Shown in pieces: positions 8,963 to 16,284 of a stretch of DNA of 64,000 nt (positions are counted from its first letter, which is position 1; every line of letters begins with the position of its first letter). Under the pieces are notes generated by a model. The model was given only the letters and a program-made list of their open reading frames with translations, was not told where the DNA came from and did no database searches. This DNA is from an uncultured Muribaculaceae bacterium (GTDB lineage: Bacteria; Bacteroidota; Bacteroidia; Bacteroidales; Muribaculaceae): assembly GCA_934661195.1 (NCBI GenBank), contig CAKUJD010000005.1, positions 217,718 to 281,717 on the forward strand. The letters run 5' to 3'. The translations under genes and the position numbers were made by a program.

Positions 8963-9940
8963 TTAAAGCACAAACCACGTGCTGGTGTCGTAGCGGGGCA
9001 GGGCATACACCTGCACCTGGCGGCTGCGCTGCTCCACGCTGTTGCTGGCGTCGCCCACTGTGGCTCCGGCCTCGGTCAGTGCCTCGGTCATGGTGCGCAC
9101 AGCTATTTCGGGAGTGTTGTTGTCGTTGCTCAGGTGGCACAGAAACACGTATTTCAGCTCGCTGCTCAGGTGGCTCGCCACAAAGTCGGCCGCCATCACG
9201 TTGTCGAGGTGCCCCTTGGGGCCGCGCACACGGTTTTTGAGATACTCGGGATAGCGTCCGCCGTTCAGCATGTCGCTGTCGTAGTTGCTTTCAATCATCA
9301 AGAACTGTGCCTGGCTCATGTAGTGCTCGGCGCGGTCGGTGATGTAGCCCATGTCGGTGGCCACCACAAAGCGCTTGCCCTCGGCCTCGATCATGAAGCC
9401 CATGTTGTCGGTGGCATCGTGCGACACCTCGAATGCGGTGAAGGTGAATCCCCCCAGCTTGAATGGAATCTCCTTGAACACGTTCTCCTGATACTCCTTG
9501 ATGCGGCGCGAAATGTTGCGGTGGCGCAGCACACCGCTCATGAGGCGCGGCGTGCAGTAGATGCGCAGATGCTTGTAGCGGCGCACTATGGTGTAGGCAT
9601 AGCGTATGTGGTCGGCGTGGTCGTGGGTAAGCACAATGCCCTTTATCATCGAGGGCGTCACACCGTTGCGGCGCAGCGACTCAAACACGTGGTCGGGGTC
9701 TACGCCCGCATCGATCAGCACTCCGCCCTGGTCGGTGCCCAGATACGAGCAGTTGCCGCTGCTCCCGCTGCCGAAACTCGCAAAGTGCAGCTTCCATTCG
9801 CTGCCGTTGGGCTTTGCTGCGGTGGCAGCGGGCTCGCTTTGCGGGGTCCCGTCGTCGGCCGAGTCGCTGTCGAACACAATCTGTTGTTGCTGGGGCGCAT
9901 GGCCGTGGCCGCATTTCCCCATATTGTCATTTTTTGTCAT
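8963..9940 (-). CDS. MBL-fold metallo-hydrolase, WalJ/YycJ-like
   Basis: The 325-residue protein has a metallo-beta-lactamase core starting near residue 50 ([12 protein letters not shown]) with the metal motif LTHDHADH (104-111), EVSHDA, ATDMG and a late FLCHLSNDN. The SGSSGN start and spacing resemble WalJ/YycJ, probable exonucleases linked to cell-wall and DNA maintenance. A 45-residue N-terminal extension rich in His, Gln and acidic residues precedes the core. The start at 9940 leaves 7 bp after the RsmI-like stop; ATG at 9922 is an alternative. Confidence 0.85.
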   Translation of the reverse strand: MTKNDNMGKCGHGHAPQQQQIVFDSDSADDGTPQSEPAATAAKPNGSEWKLHFASFGSGSSGNCSYLGTDQGGVLIDAGVDPDHVFESLRRNGVTPSMIKGIVLTHDHADHIRYAYTIVRRYKHLRIYCTPRLMSGVLRHRNISRRIKEYQENVFKEIPFKLGGFTFTAFEVSHDATDNMGFMIEAEGKRFVVATDMGYITDRAEHYMSQAQFLMIESNYDSDMLNGGRYPEYLKNRVRGPKGHLDNVMAADFVASHLSSELKYVFLCHLSNDNNTPEIAVRTMTEALTEAGATVGDASNSVEQRSRQVQVYALPRYDTSTWFVL

Positions 9941-9947
9941 TTTCAGG

Positions 9948-10649
9948 TCACTTGTACAGCAGGAATATGGTGGGCACCTTGCCAATGGTGCGTCCGGCCC
10001 AAGCCTTCACTCCGCGCGTGACTATGCTTTCGCCCTTGCCGGTGATGTCGGTGGCCACGCACAGTTTTAGCTGCGGAGGCAGCGTGCGCGCCATCTCGGC
10101 CAGCAGGGCGGCGTTGCGGTAGGGCGTCTCGATGAATATCTGCGTCTGGTCTTCGCGCATTATGCGCCGCTCCATCTCCTTGAATCTGCGGGCACGCTCG
10201 CCGGCGTCGATGGGCAGGTAACCCAGGAAGGCGAAGCTCTGGCCGTTGAAGCCCGAACCCATGAGTCCCATCAGTATGCTCGACGGGCCCACCAGCGGCT
10301 TCACCTTGAAGCCGCGCCGCTGCGCTATCGCCACCACGTCGGCACCGGGGTCGGCAATGGCCGGGCAGCCGGCCTCCGAAATCACACCCACGGGGCATCC
10401 GTGCTCCAGCGGGTCGAGGTAGGCGGCTATGCTGCCGGGCTCGGTGTGGCGGTTCAGCTCATAGAATGTGAGCGAGTCGATGTCGATGCTGCGGTCGCAC
10501 TTCTTCAGAAAGCGGCGCGCCGAGCGCACGTTCTCCACGATGAAGTGGCGCAATTCAGCCACCAGCCTAAGGTTGTAGGCCGGCAGCACGTTGCTAAGCT
10601 CCACATCGCTCAGCTGCACGGGAATGAGATATAAAGCCGTCTCTGCCAT
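9948..10649 (-). CDS. RsmI-like SAM-dependent methyltransferase (TP-methylase family)
   Basis: A 233-residue tetrapyrrole-methylase-fold protein. GVISEAGCPAIADPG and LVGPSSILMGLMGSG are the SAM-binding loops of the RsmI group, which 2'-O-methylates C1402 of 16S rRNA. The start (MAETALYLIPVQL) and the FIETPYRN segment fit the shorter Bacteroidota RsmI-like paralogue rather than full-length RsmI, so the exact target is uncertain. It is the first gene of a minus-strand run with the metallo-hydrolase, and a -7 box lies at 10708-10715. Confidence 0.85.
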   Translation of the reverse strand: MAETALYLIPVQLSDVELSNVLPAYNLRLVAELRHFIVENVRSARRFLKKCDRSIDIDSLTFYELNRHTEPGSIAAYLDPLEHGCPVGVISEAGCPAIADPGADVVAIAQRRGFKVKPLVGPSSILMGLMGSGFNGQSFAFLGYLPIDAGERARRFKEMERRIMREDQTQIFIETPYRNAALLAEMARTLPPQLKLCVATDITGKGESIVTRGVKAWAGRTIGKVPTIFLLYK

Positions 10650-10707
10650 ATTAATGCTGTGCGGCGCCGCGCGGCCCTGCGGCCCATGGCGCCAATTTTG
10701 CTTAATG

Positions 10708-10818
10708 CAAAGTTACTACCTTTTGCGCTAAATAGGAAGCCGCCCCGCGCCATTTCGCATTAATTAGCATCTTGCGGCGGCGCGGTGCTGCGGGTGTTGC
10801 GAAAAATCACTACCTTTG
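10708..10818. promoter_or_regulatory. divergent promoter region, RsmI-like gene / esterase
   Basis: TAACTTTG on the minus strand (10708-10715) faces the methyltransferase, and TACCTTTG on the plus strand (10811-10818) faces the esterase. Both match TAnnTTTG exactly. No well-spaced -33 box is clear for either. Confidence 0.45.
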
Positions 10819-10889
10819 GCATGGCGGTGCGCCCGTGCGCGTCAGCACCGCAGATGTGAAGACCGAATAACTTAAATATATAACCTGCA

Positions 10890-11762
10890 ATGAATATCTC
10901 AAAGCAAATCATCGTGGCAGCAGCGCTGCTCATGGCTGCCCCCGCGGCTCTGGCCCAGCGCTACGTCACCGACTCGTGCCGCGTGAACGGACTCATGCGG
11001 CGCTACACTGTGTTTCTTCCTGCCGGCGTCAAGCCCGGCGCGCCGCTGGTGGTGTGCATGCACGGCTATGGCAAGTGGGCCAAGCCCAAGCGCTACGACC
11101 TCGATGCCGTGGCTGCCCGTGAGGGCTTTGCCGTGTGCTATCCTTGCGGCGTGCGCGACACCACCGGCAAGTGGGGCTGGAACGTGGGCTATCCGCGCCA
11201 GGCTGCCCTGCGCAACAATGAGGTGGACGATGTGATTAAAATCACGCGCCATGTGCAGAAGCAGTTCGACCTGAGCCGCGACAACACCTTTGCCACTGGC
11301 ATGAGCAATGGCGGCGACATGTGCTATGTGCTGGCCTACAACGGCACAAATGTGTTTCGAGCCTATGCCTCGGTGGCGGGCCAAACCATGCAGTGGCTCT
11401 ACGACGGTCCAAACGCGCCGCGCCCGGTGCCCATCATGGAAATCCACGGCTCGGGTGACGCCTGCAGCGAGTGGGGCGGCGACCTTGCCGGCACTGGCGG
11501 CTGGGGCGCCTACATATCGGTGCCGCTCGAGGTGGGCTATTGGGTGGCTCGCAACCGCTGCAAGGTGGTGGCCACCGACACCATTCCCAGCAAGCAGGGC
11601 GACAAGGGCCACATCACCGTGCGCCGCAAGTACACCGGCGGCACTGCCGGCACCGAGGTGTGGTGGTATGAGGTGGTGGGCGCACCGCACAGCTGGCACG
11701 CCAAGGACTTGAACACCGGCGAAGAGGTGTGGAGCTTCTTTAAGCACTTTTTGAAAAAATAA
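10890..11762 (+). CDS. secreted alpha/beta-hydrolase esterase, PHB-depolymerase/feruloyl-esterase-like
   Basis: The 290-residue protein has a signal peptide (cleavage near AALAQ, residue 23) and an LpqC/CE1-like esterase fold. The oxyanion segment CMHGYG is at 57-61, the nucleophile elbow GMSNGG has Ser139, the acid candidate is in HGSGD (Asp190), and the catalytic His is in GAPHSWH (267 or 270). It probably hydrolyses ester groups on plant or host polysaccharides outside the cytoplasm; substrate unknown. It is a single gene with its own promoter and a strong 20-bp hairpin after the stop. Confidence 0.82.
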   Translation: MNISKQIIVAAALLMAAPAALAQRYVTDSCRVNGLMRRYTVFLPAGVKPGAPLVVCMHGYGKWAKPKRYDLDAVAAREGFAVCYPCGVRDTTGKWGWNVGYPRQAALRNNEVDDVIKITRHVQKQFDLSRDNTFATGMSNGGDMCYVLAYNGTNVFRAYASVAGQTMQWLYDGPNAPRPVPIMEIHGSGDACSEWGGDLAGTGGWGAYISVPLEVGYWVARNRCKVVATDTIPSKQGDKGHITVRRKYTGGTAGTEVWWYEVVGAPHSWHAKDLNTGEEVWSFFKHFLKK

Positions 11763-11770
11763 TCCAACAA

Positions 11771-11825
11771 CAATCAGGCAGCGGGCCGGGAGGCAATGTG
11801 CTTCACCCGGCCCGCTGCCTGATTG
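11771..11825. terminator. 20-bp perfect hairpin between convergent genes
   Basis: Arms 11771-11790 and 11806-11825 are fully complementary with a 15-nt loop. It lies between the esterase and the convergent 109-residue gene. There is no T-run, so it is either a weak intrinsic terminator or an RNA 3'-end stabiliser. Confidence 0.6.
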
Positions 11826-11839
11826 TGTGCCCTTGCGGC

Positions 11840-12169
11840 TCATGCTCCGCGCACTATGGCCGTCAAGGCCTGTGCCACCACAGCCACGGTGGCTGCCACC
11901 AGCACGGCGGCAAACAGGGCTTGGCGCACCGTAAGGGTGCTGCTGCCATCGGCCCATGCTGCCATCATCACCCATCCCGTGGCGCACACCGCTATGGCCA
12001 TGGCGTAGCACAGCCGCCCGGCCCATGCCGCGGCGTGCCCGCGCTTGGGCGGCAGGCGGTGCAGCAGCCTCTGTGTGAACCATGGGCTCTCGCCTGCTTC
12101 GGGCGCGCTTTGTTTCAGCCTTTGCGCCAGCTGGCGGTCGTCTTCGCTTGTGAATGTGTTGCGTTTCAT
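11840..12169 (-). CDS. small two-helix membrane protein next to ECF sigma factor
   Basis: A 109-residue protein with a charged N-terminal 45 residues (EDDRQLAQRLKQ, FTQRLLHRLPPK) and two membrane helices at about 48-70 and 82-105. The start overlaps the sigma factor stop (ATGA at 12166-12169), so the two are translationally coupled. Position and layout suggest it could tether or antagonise the sigma factor. It lacks a recognisable zinc-binding anti-sigma motif, so that role is inference. Confidence 0.75.
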   Translation of the reverse strand: MKRNTFTSEDDRQLAQRLKQSAPEAGESPWFTQRLLHRLPPKRGHAAAWAGRLCYAMAIAVCATGWVMMAAWADGSSTLTVRQALFAAVLVAATVAVVAQALTAIVRGA

Positions 12170-12741
12170 ATTGCTCCGTTTGTTTGCTTGTGTTGCTGTG
12201 TCAATCTCATTGCGTCGGCCTCAGCGGCATGGCGCATCTTTAGTTTAGCCCGGTGCAGGTGCGACTTCACTGTGCCCTGCGGCATCTGCATGATTTTCGC
12301 TATCTGCGCCAGCGGCTTGTCGGCTATGTAGAATAGTGTCACAGCCACGCGCTCGTTGGCGTTGAGCGTGGCCATCAGGGCTTGCGCGTCAAGGCTCTGG
12401 CAGCCGGTGGCGGCTGTGGCAAGTGCCGCGGCTTGCGCTGTTCCCGCTTCCTCGCGCTCTTCGCGTCGCTTGCGCGCATAGGAGTAAAACTCGTTGTAAC
12501 CTATGCGGTATAGCCATGTGCCGAAGCCGGCCAGCCCCTTGAAGCTGCGCAGCCCTATATAGGCTTTTATAAACGTCTCTTGGGCAAGGTCGTCGCTCAA
12601 GGCCGCGTCGCCAAGCGTGAGGCCCATGAAGAATTGACGCAGGCGCACTTGGTGTGCCTCCACAAGGGTGCCAAACGCGCGCCTGTCGTCGCCTATCACG
12701 CACAGTGAAATCAGCCTGAGTTCCTCTATCTTGCTAAGCAT
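12166..12741 (-). CDS. ECF-family RNA polymerase sigma factor
   Basis: The 191-residue protein has sigma region 2 at about 25-95 (DDLAQETFIKAYIGLRSFKG, then FGTWLYRIGYNEFYSYARKRR) and region 4 at about 122-170 (LNANERVAVTLFYIADKPLAQIAKIMQMPQGTVKSHLHRAK, a clear helix-turn-helix). It directs transcription of an unknown regulon. Neighbours are a DUF6249 membrane protein upstream (16-bp gap) and a two-helix protein overlapping its end, a common Bacteroidales arrangement. There is no FecR-like partner, so it is not a SusCD transducer. Confidence 0.92.
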   Translation of the reverse strand: MLSKIEELRLISLCVIGDDRRAFGTLVEAHQVRLRQFFMGLTLGDAALSDDLAQETFIKAYIGLRSFKGLAGFGTWLYRIGYNEFYSYARKRREEREEAGTAQAAALATAATGCQSLDAQALMATLNANERVAVTLFYIADKPLAQIAKIMQMPQGTVKSHLHRAKLKMRHAAEADAMRLTQQHKQTNGAI

Positions 12742-12756
12742 GTGGCTGCTGGGATG

Positions 12757-13554
12757 TTACTGCTGCTGGTCGGGCTGCTGCTGGTCGGGCCGCTGTGTGG
12801 GCGGCACTGGCGGCTGTGGTGGGGTGATGGTGTGGGGGGTGCGCTGCTCCTGATAGATGAAAAATCCTTTGGCAAGGCCAAACAGCAGAATGGCCGAGCA
12901 CAGAAATGCCATCTCGGGGCTGCCAACCCCCAGGAAAAACATCACCAGCGCAAAACCCACTATCACCAGCGTCACGCTGCCCTTGAATGCCTGCCAGCTG
13001 AAGCTCTTGACTACTGTGGACTGCTGCGATGTGGCCGGCTGCGGCTGCTCCCACAGGTTGGCCGGATGGCTGCCGCAGGGCTGTGGCGCGGGTGCCACGG
13101 GCTGGCTGCCAAGCAGTGAGCCGGGCAGCGGGTAGTTGTTTTCAATTGCCTTTTCAATCATCTTGTATTTGGCCCGGCGGCGCAGGTAGCTGAACAGCGA
13201 CACCACCAGCACTATAAGGAATATGGTAGAGAAAACCATGCGGCACACGTGCTTCACCATATCGGTGAAAAAATGGCGGTCGTCGTCGGCTTGCTTTATG
13301 GCCGCCTCATTGTTGCTTTGCGCGGCTTCGGCAACCTCGCCATCGGCATAGATGGTGTCGTCGAGGGTGCTTTTCAGCTTTTGTGTGAGTGTGTTGCCGT
13401 CAACCAGCAGCACGGTGTCGGCGTTAGGGGTTATCAGCAGCGTGGTGTCGCCGCTGCGTTTCACTTCTGGCAGACCTTTCTTTGGCGCCGCGGCTGCCGT
13501 GGCGGCGGTGATGGCCATGGCGGCCGTGAGTGTGATTAGTTGATGTTTGTTCAT
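12757..13554 (-). CDS. DUF6249-like membrane protein
   Basis: The 265-residue protein has a signal peptide (cleavage near ATAAAA, residue 23), a soluble segment, a membrane helix at about 105-128 (VCRMVFSTIFLIVLVVSLFSYL) followed by RRRAKYKMIEKAIENNYPLP, and two more helices at about 193-212 and 215-235. The end is a low-complexity Pro/Gln tail with a short direct repeat PDQQQPDQQQ. RRRAKYKMIEKAIE is typical of DUF6249 proteins found next to ECF sigma genes in Bacteroidales; the biochemical role is unknown. Confidence 0.75.
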   Translation of the reverse strand: MNKHQLITLTAAMAITAATAAAAPKKGLPEVKRSGDTTLLITPNADTVLLVDGNTLTQKLKSTLDDTIYADGEVAEAAQSNNEAAIKQADDDRHFFTDMVKHVCRMVFSTIFLIVLVVSLFSYLRRRAKYKMIEKAIENNYPLPGSLLGSQPVAPAPQPCGSHPANLWEQPQPATSQQSTVVKSFSWQAFKGSVTLVIVGFALVMFFLGVGSPEMAFLCSAILLFGLAKGFFIYQEQRTPHTITPPQPPVPPTQRPDQQQPDQQQ

Positions 13555-13683
13555 TGCTGTGGAAGGGTGTTACTTTTGTTTCTTCGTTTTGCTGTTTAGA
13601 CGCTGTGCCGCTGCGCAAAGGTTGCGCGCCGGGTGCAAATTTATTGAAAAAATGTGTCACTTCCTCCACATTGCCGCCCGCAT

Positions 13684-14877
13684 TCAGCCTAGGTGGGCGT
13701 AGGCTGCGCGCAGCAGGCCGCTCAGGCGCAGCAGCCAGTAGGCAAGGGCAATCAGGGCCACCGCGCAGCCTGCCGCGCCTATCCACTTAATGCCCAGGTG
13801 GCTGCACACGCAGCCGCCGGCAAATGCGCCCAGACCGATGCCCAGGTTGAAGATGCCCGAGAATATCGACATGGCCACCGATGTGCCCTCGGACGGGGCA
13901 ATGTTGATTATCTCCGACTGCATGGCCACGTTGTAGGCTGTCACGGCCATACCCCACACCACGCATAGCGCCACGGTGGCCGCCAGGCTCGACGCCGCAG
14001 GCAGCAGCATGGCCAGGCACAGCGCCAGTGCAGCCACGGTAAGCCCTACAAAGCGGTAGCGGTTAAGCGGATACAGCTTGGAAAACGCTATGCTGCCCAG
14101 CAAGCCTGCGGCGCCGTAAATCATGAGGGCTATTGTGATGGTGCCGTTGGCCAGGTGGGCCACTTGCTTGAAAAACGGCTCGATGTAGCTGTAGGCCACA
14201 TAATATGACGTGGCGGTGGCGAAGGCAAACAGGAATATGCCCGTCAGTGCCTTGTGGCTAAGCAGTCCGGGCAGCTGTCCAAAGGTGAACTTGCCGCTGC
14301 TTTGCACCTGCGGCAGGAATGCCCACAGGTAGAGGAATGTGAGCGCCGTGCACACGCCTATGCTGAGAAATGTCATGCGCCACCCTATTTGCAGACCTAT
14401 GGCGCGGCCTATGGGAAGGCCCAGAATAATGGCTATCGACGTGCCTGTCACTATCATGCTCAGGGCCAGCTGCCGGTGTTCGGGCGGAGCTATGCGCACC
14501 GCCATGGGCGACACTATCGACCAAAACACGGCATGTGTGCATGCCACGCCCAAACGGCTGGCCATGAGCATGGTGAAACTTGTTGATGAAAACGACATGA
14601 ATTGGAACGCGGCCATAAGGCCCATCATGCCCAGCATCAGCTTGCGCAGGTCCACGCGGGTGGCCAGCACCATCAGTGGCAGCGACAGCAGCATCACTGC
14701 CCAGGCATAAACCGAAATCAGCATTCCCGCTTTGGCTTCGGTCAACCCGAAGTCGGCGGCAATGTCGGTGAGCAGCCCGATTGGTATGAATTCTGAAGTG
14801 TTGAACACAAAGGCCGAGCAGGTGAGGCCGATGAGTGGCAGCCACTTGTTGAGTGGCATTTTGCTGTTATTTCCCAT
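13684..14877 (-). CDS. MFS transporter, sugar-efflux (SotB-like) group
   Basis: A 397-residue protein with about 12 membrane helices. The opening FNTSEFIPIGLLTDIAADFG and the next motif GMLISVYAWAVMLLSLPLM match the DHA1 subgroup that includes SotB/YdeA arabinose and sugar exporters. The substrate cannot be read from sequence. I chose MGNNSKMPLNKW at 14877 because a TAACTTTG box (14950-14957) would be inside the longer reading. No regulator is adjacent. Confidence 0.85.
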   Translation of the reverse strand: MGNNSKMPLNKWLPLIGLTCSAFVFNTSEFIPIGLLTDIAADFGLTEAKAGMLISVYAWAVMLLSLPLMVLATRVDLRKLMLGMMGLMAAFQFMSFSSTSFTMLMASRLGVACTHAVFWSIVSPMAVRIAPPEHRQLALSMIVTGTSIAIILGLPIGRAIGLQIGWRMTFLSIGVCTALTFLYLWAFLPQVQSSGKFTFGQLPGLLSHKALTGIFLFAFATATSYYVAYSYIEPFFKQVAHLANGTITIALMIYGAAGLLGSIAFSKLYPLNRYRFVGLTVAALALCLAMLLPAASSLAATVALCVVWGMAVTAYNVAMQSEIINIAPSEGTSVAMSIFSGIFNLGIGLGAFAGGCVCSHLGIKWIGAAGCAVALIALAYWLLRLSGLLRAAYAHLG

Positions 14878-14949
14878 ATGCGCAAAAGTTCCTTTCGCGC
14901 CAGCGGTGTGGCGTGCTATGATTGTAGATTCTTTTTTAGTTTCGGAGTG

Positions 14950-14957
14950 CAAAGTTA
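14950..14957 (-). promoter_or_regulatory. -7 box upstream of the MFS gene
   Basis: TAACTTTG on the minus strand, about 73 bp upstream of the chosen ATG; no clear -33 box at the expected spacing. Confidence 0.4.
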
Positions 14958-15002
14958 GCGCACATTTGCCAAACTTTGCGACCATTGCGCTGTGAAAAAA
15001 GG

Positions 15003-15665
15003 TTATTGCGGCGGAATGGTGATGTGCGGCTCGGGCTCGGCCGGCAGCATCCGGGCCAGTCCTGCCGGAGTGACGGCTCCTTGCGCGGGCTGCGGCGTGT
15101 GCTCAAAGCTGCCGTCGGCCCGGTAGATGCCGCAGTTTCCGGCCACAAGGGGGTCGCTCACTGCAATCTCCCGTGGCTGCCACTCTGGGTGGCGTGTGCG
15201 GTAGGCGTCGATGTAGGCTTCGGCGCTGGCCACGCGCAGCATGGGCACGTTGAGCGCGGCATCGTCCATTCCCAGATTCTCACCCGTGTATCCCGTCACC
15301 TCCACTATGCCGCCAGCCAGGGAAAACCCCATTGCGGCATACCAGCGTCTCAGCTCTGGCCTCTCGGCTATGAGCATGGCTTGTGGCGCTCCTTGGCGGC
15401 ACAAGTCCTCAAGGGCTGTGGCCATTAGCCGCAGCCCCAGTCCGCGCCGCCGGTAGTCGGGGTGGGTGGTCACACCGTAGATGTATGCTCCGCCGCGGTA
15501 GCGCAGCGCGTGCAGTTCGGCCACGGGCTGGCCGTCGATCAGGGTGTCATAGCGGTTGGCCACTGTGGAGTAGTCGCTGAAAAATTTGTCGATCCACTCC
15601 ATCGGGTCGCCGAATCCCAGCTGCCACAGCCGCTTGAGCCCGGTCAGTTCCGCTGCAGCACCCAT
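15003..15665 (-). CDS. GNAT-family N-acetyltransferase
   Basis: The 220-residue protein has a GNAT core at about 45-125: VAELHALRYRGGAYIYGVTTHP (strand 4) and the acetyl-CoA loop YRRRGLGLRLM near 70-80, then RPELRRWYAAMGF. A C-terminal extension of about 90 residues (ending PEPHITIPPQ) has no family signature I know. The acceptor is unknown. It starts inside the last 22 bp of the SPOR lipoprotein gene, so the two are translationally coupled. Confidence 0.85.
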   Translation of the reverse strand: MGAAAELTGLKRLWQLGFGDPMEWIDKFFSDYSTVANRYDTLIDGQPVAELHALRYRGGAYIYGVTTHPDYRRRGLGLRLMATALEDLCRQGAPQAMLIAERPELRRWYAAMGFSLAGGIVEVTGYTGENLGMDDAALNVPMLRVASAEAYIDAYRTRHPEWQPREIAVSDPLVAGNCGIYRADGSFEHTPQPAQGAVTPAGLARMLPAEPEPHITIPPQ

Positions 15666-16147
15666 ACCTTTTTCACCAGCGGGGGCAGTTTCTTCATTTT
15701 GTGGTCTATGCCCTTGATGAATGAGGCCGCTTCGGCAGCCGAGTCAAATCCGCGCACGGCCACGCAATACTTCTGGTCGGTGGCTGTCCACACAATGTAG
15801 GCCGGCTGCTGCAATTCGCTGCGCAGGCGGTCGCGGTAGCTGGTGGCGTTGAACTTCTGCTTGAACTCGGCCACTATCACGCTGTATGGCATCACCTCGT
15901 CGGGCTTCCCGTCGACCACATTGCACCGGTCAATTATTAGGCGTATGCTGTCGCCGTTCACCGTGTAGGTGTTGCGGTTGTTCTCTTCAATCACCTTGTT
16001 GTAGGCCTCAAGGCCCACATTCTCCTTGGTGCGGCTCACCGACTTGTCGTAGGCTGCCTTGTAGTTCTGCTCGGTGGGGTGGCATGCCGTCAGGGTAAGT
16101 GCCGCTGCTGCCGCGGCCAAAACTGCTTTTATAGTCATCGCTTTCAT
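15644..16147 (-). CDS. SPOR-like domain lipoprotein
   Basis: A lipoprotein of 167 residues: signal peptide with lipobox LTLTAC (Cys22 counting from the chosen Met), then a central region and a C-terminal SPOR-like fold (MPYSVIVAEFKQKFNA, CVAVRGFDSAAEAASFI, KKVWVLQ). SPOR domains bind denuded peptidoglycan glycans at division sites; this is the likely role, in the periplasm. ATG at 16147 or 16138 both keep the signal peptide. It is the first gene of a pair with the GNAT enzyme. Confidence 0.75.
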   Translation of the reverse strand: MKAMTIKAVLAAAAAALTLTACHPTEQNYKAAYDKSVSRTKENVGLEAYNKVIEENNRNTYTVNGDSIRLIIDRCNVVDGKPDEVMPYSVIVAEFKQKFNATSYRDRLRSELQQPAYIVWTATDQKYCVAVRGFDSAAEAASFIKGIDHKMKKLPPLVKKVWVLQRN

Positions 16148-16210
16148 AACCAATATCGGCGTGCCGTAGTGGCCACGCCGCTGCAAAGATACTCCAACCT
16201 GCCGCAATAG

Positions 16211-16252
16211 CAAAGCCCCTGTGCGGATTTTTAGGTCGGCACAGGGGCTTTG
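16211..16252 (-). terminator. 14-bp hairpin downstream of the LRR gene
   Basis: Arms 16211-16224 and 16239-16252 pair perfectly. It lies 33 bp past the LRR stop; no strong T-run follows. Confidence 0.6.
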
Positions 16253-16284
16253 TAGACTGGGTTAAGGGTGTGTGGCTGGTGTCG

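Noticed and set aside
10899..12083. 394-codon minus-strand ORF over the esterase
   Set aside because: It runs through the esterase and the hairpin; no recognisable domain, while the sense frame has a full catalytic triad and signal peptide.
12166..12741. ECF sigma factor as regulator of the SusCD locus at 22 kb
   Set aside because: It has no FecR-like partner, lies 10 kb away, and SusC here has no N-terminal signalling extension.
12766..12795. Short direct repeat at the 3' end of the DUF6249 gene
   Set aside because: Two copies of a 15-bp unit encoding PDQQQ; a low-complexity tail rather than a functional repeat array.
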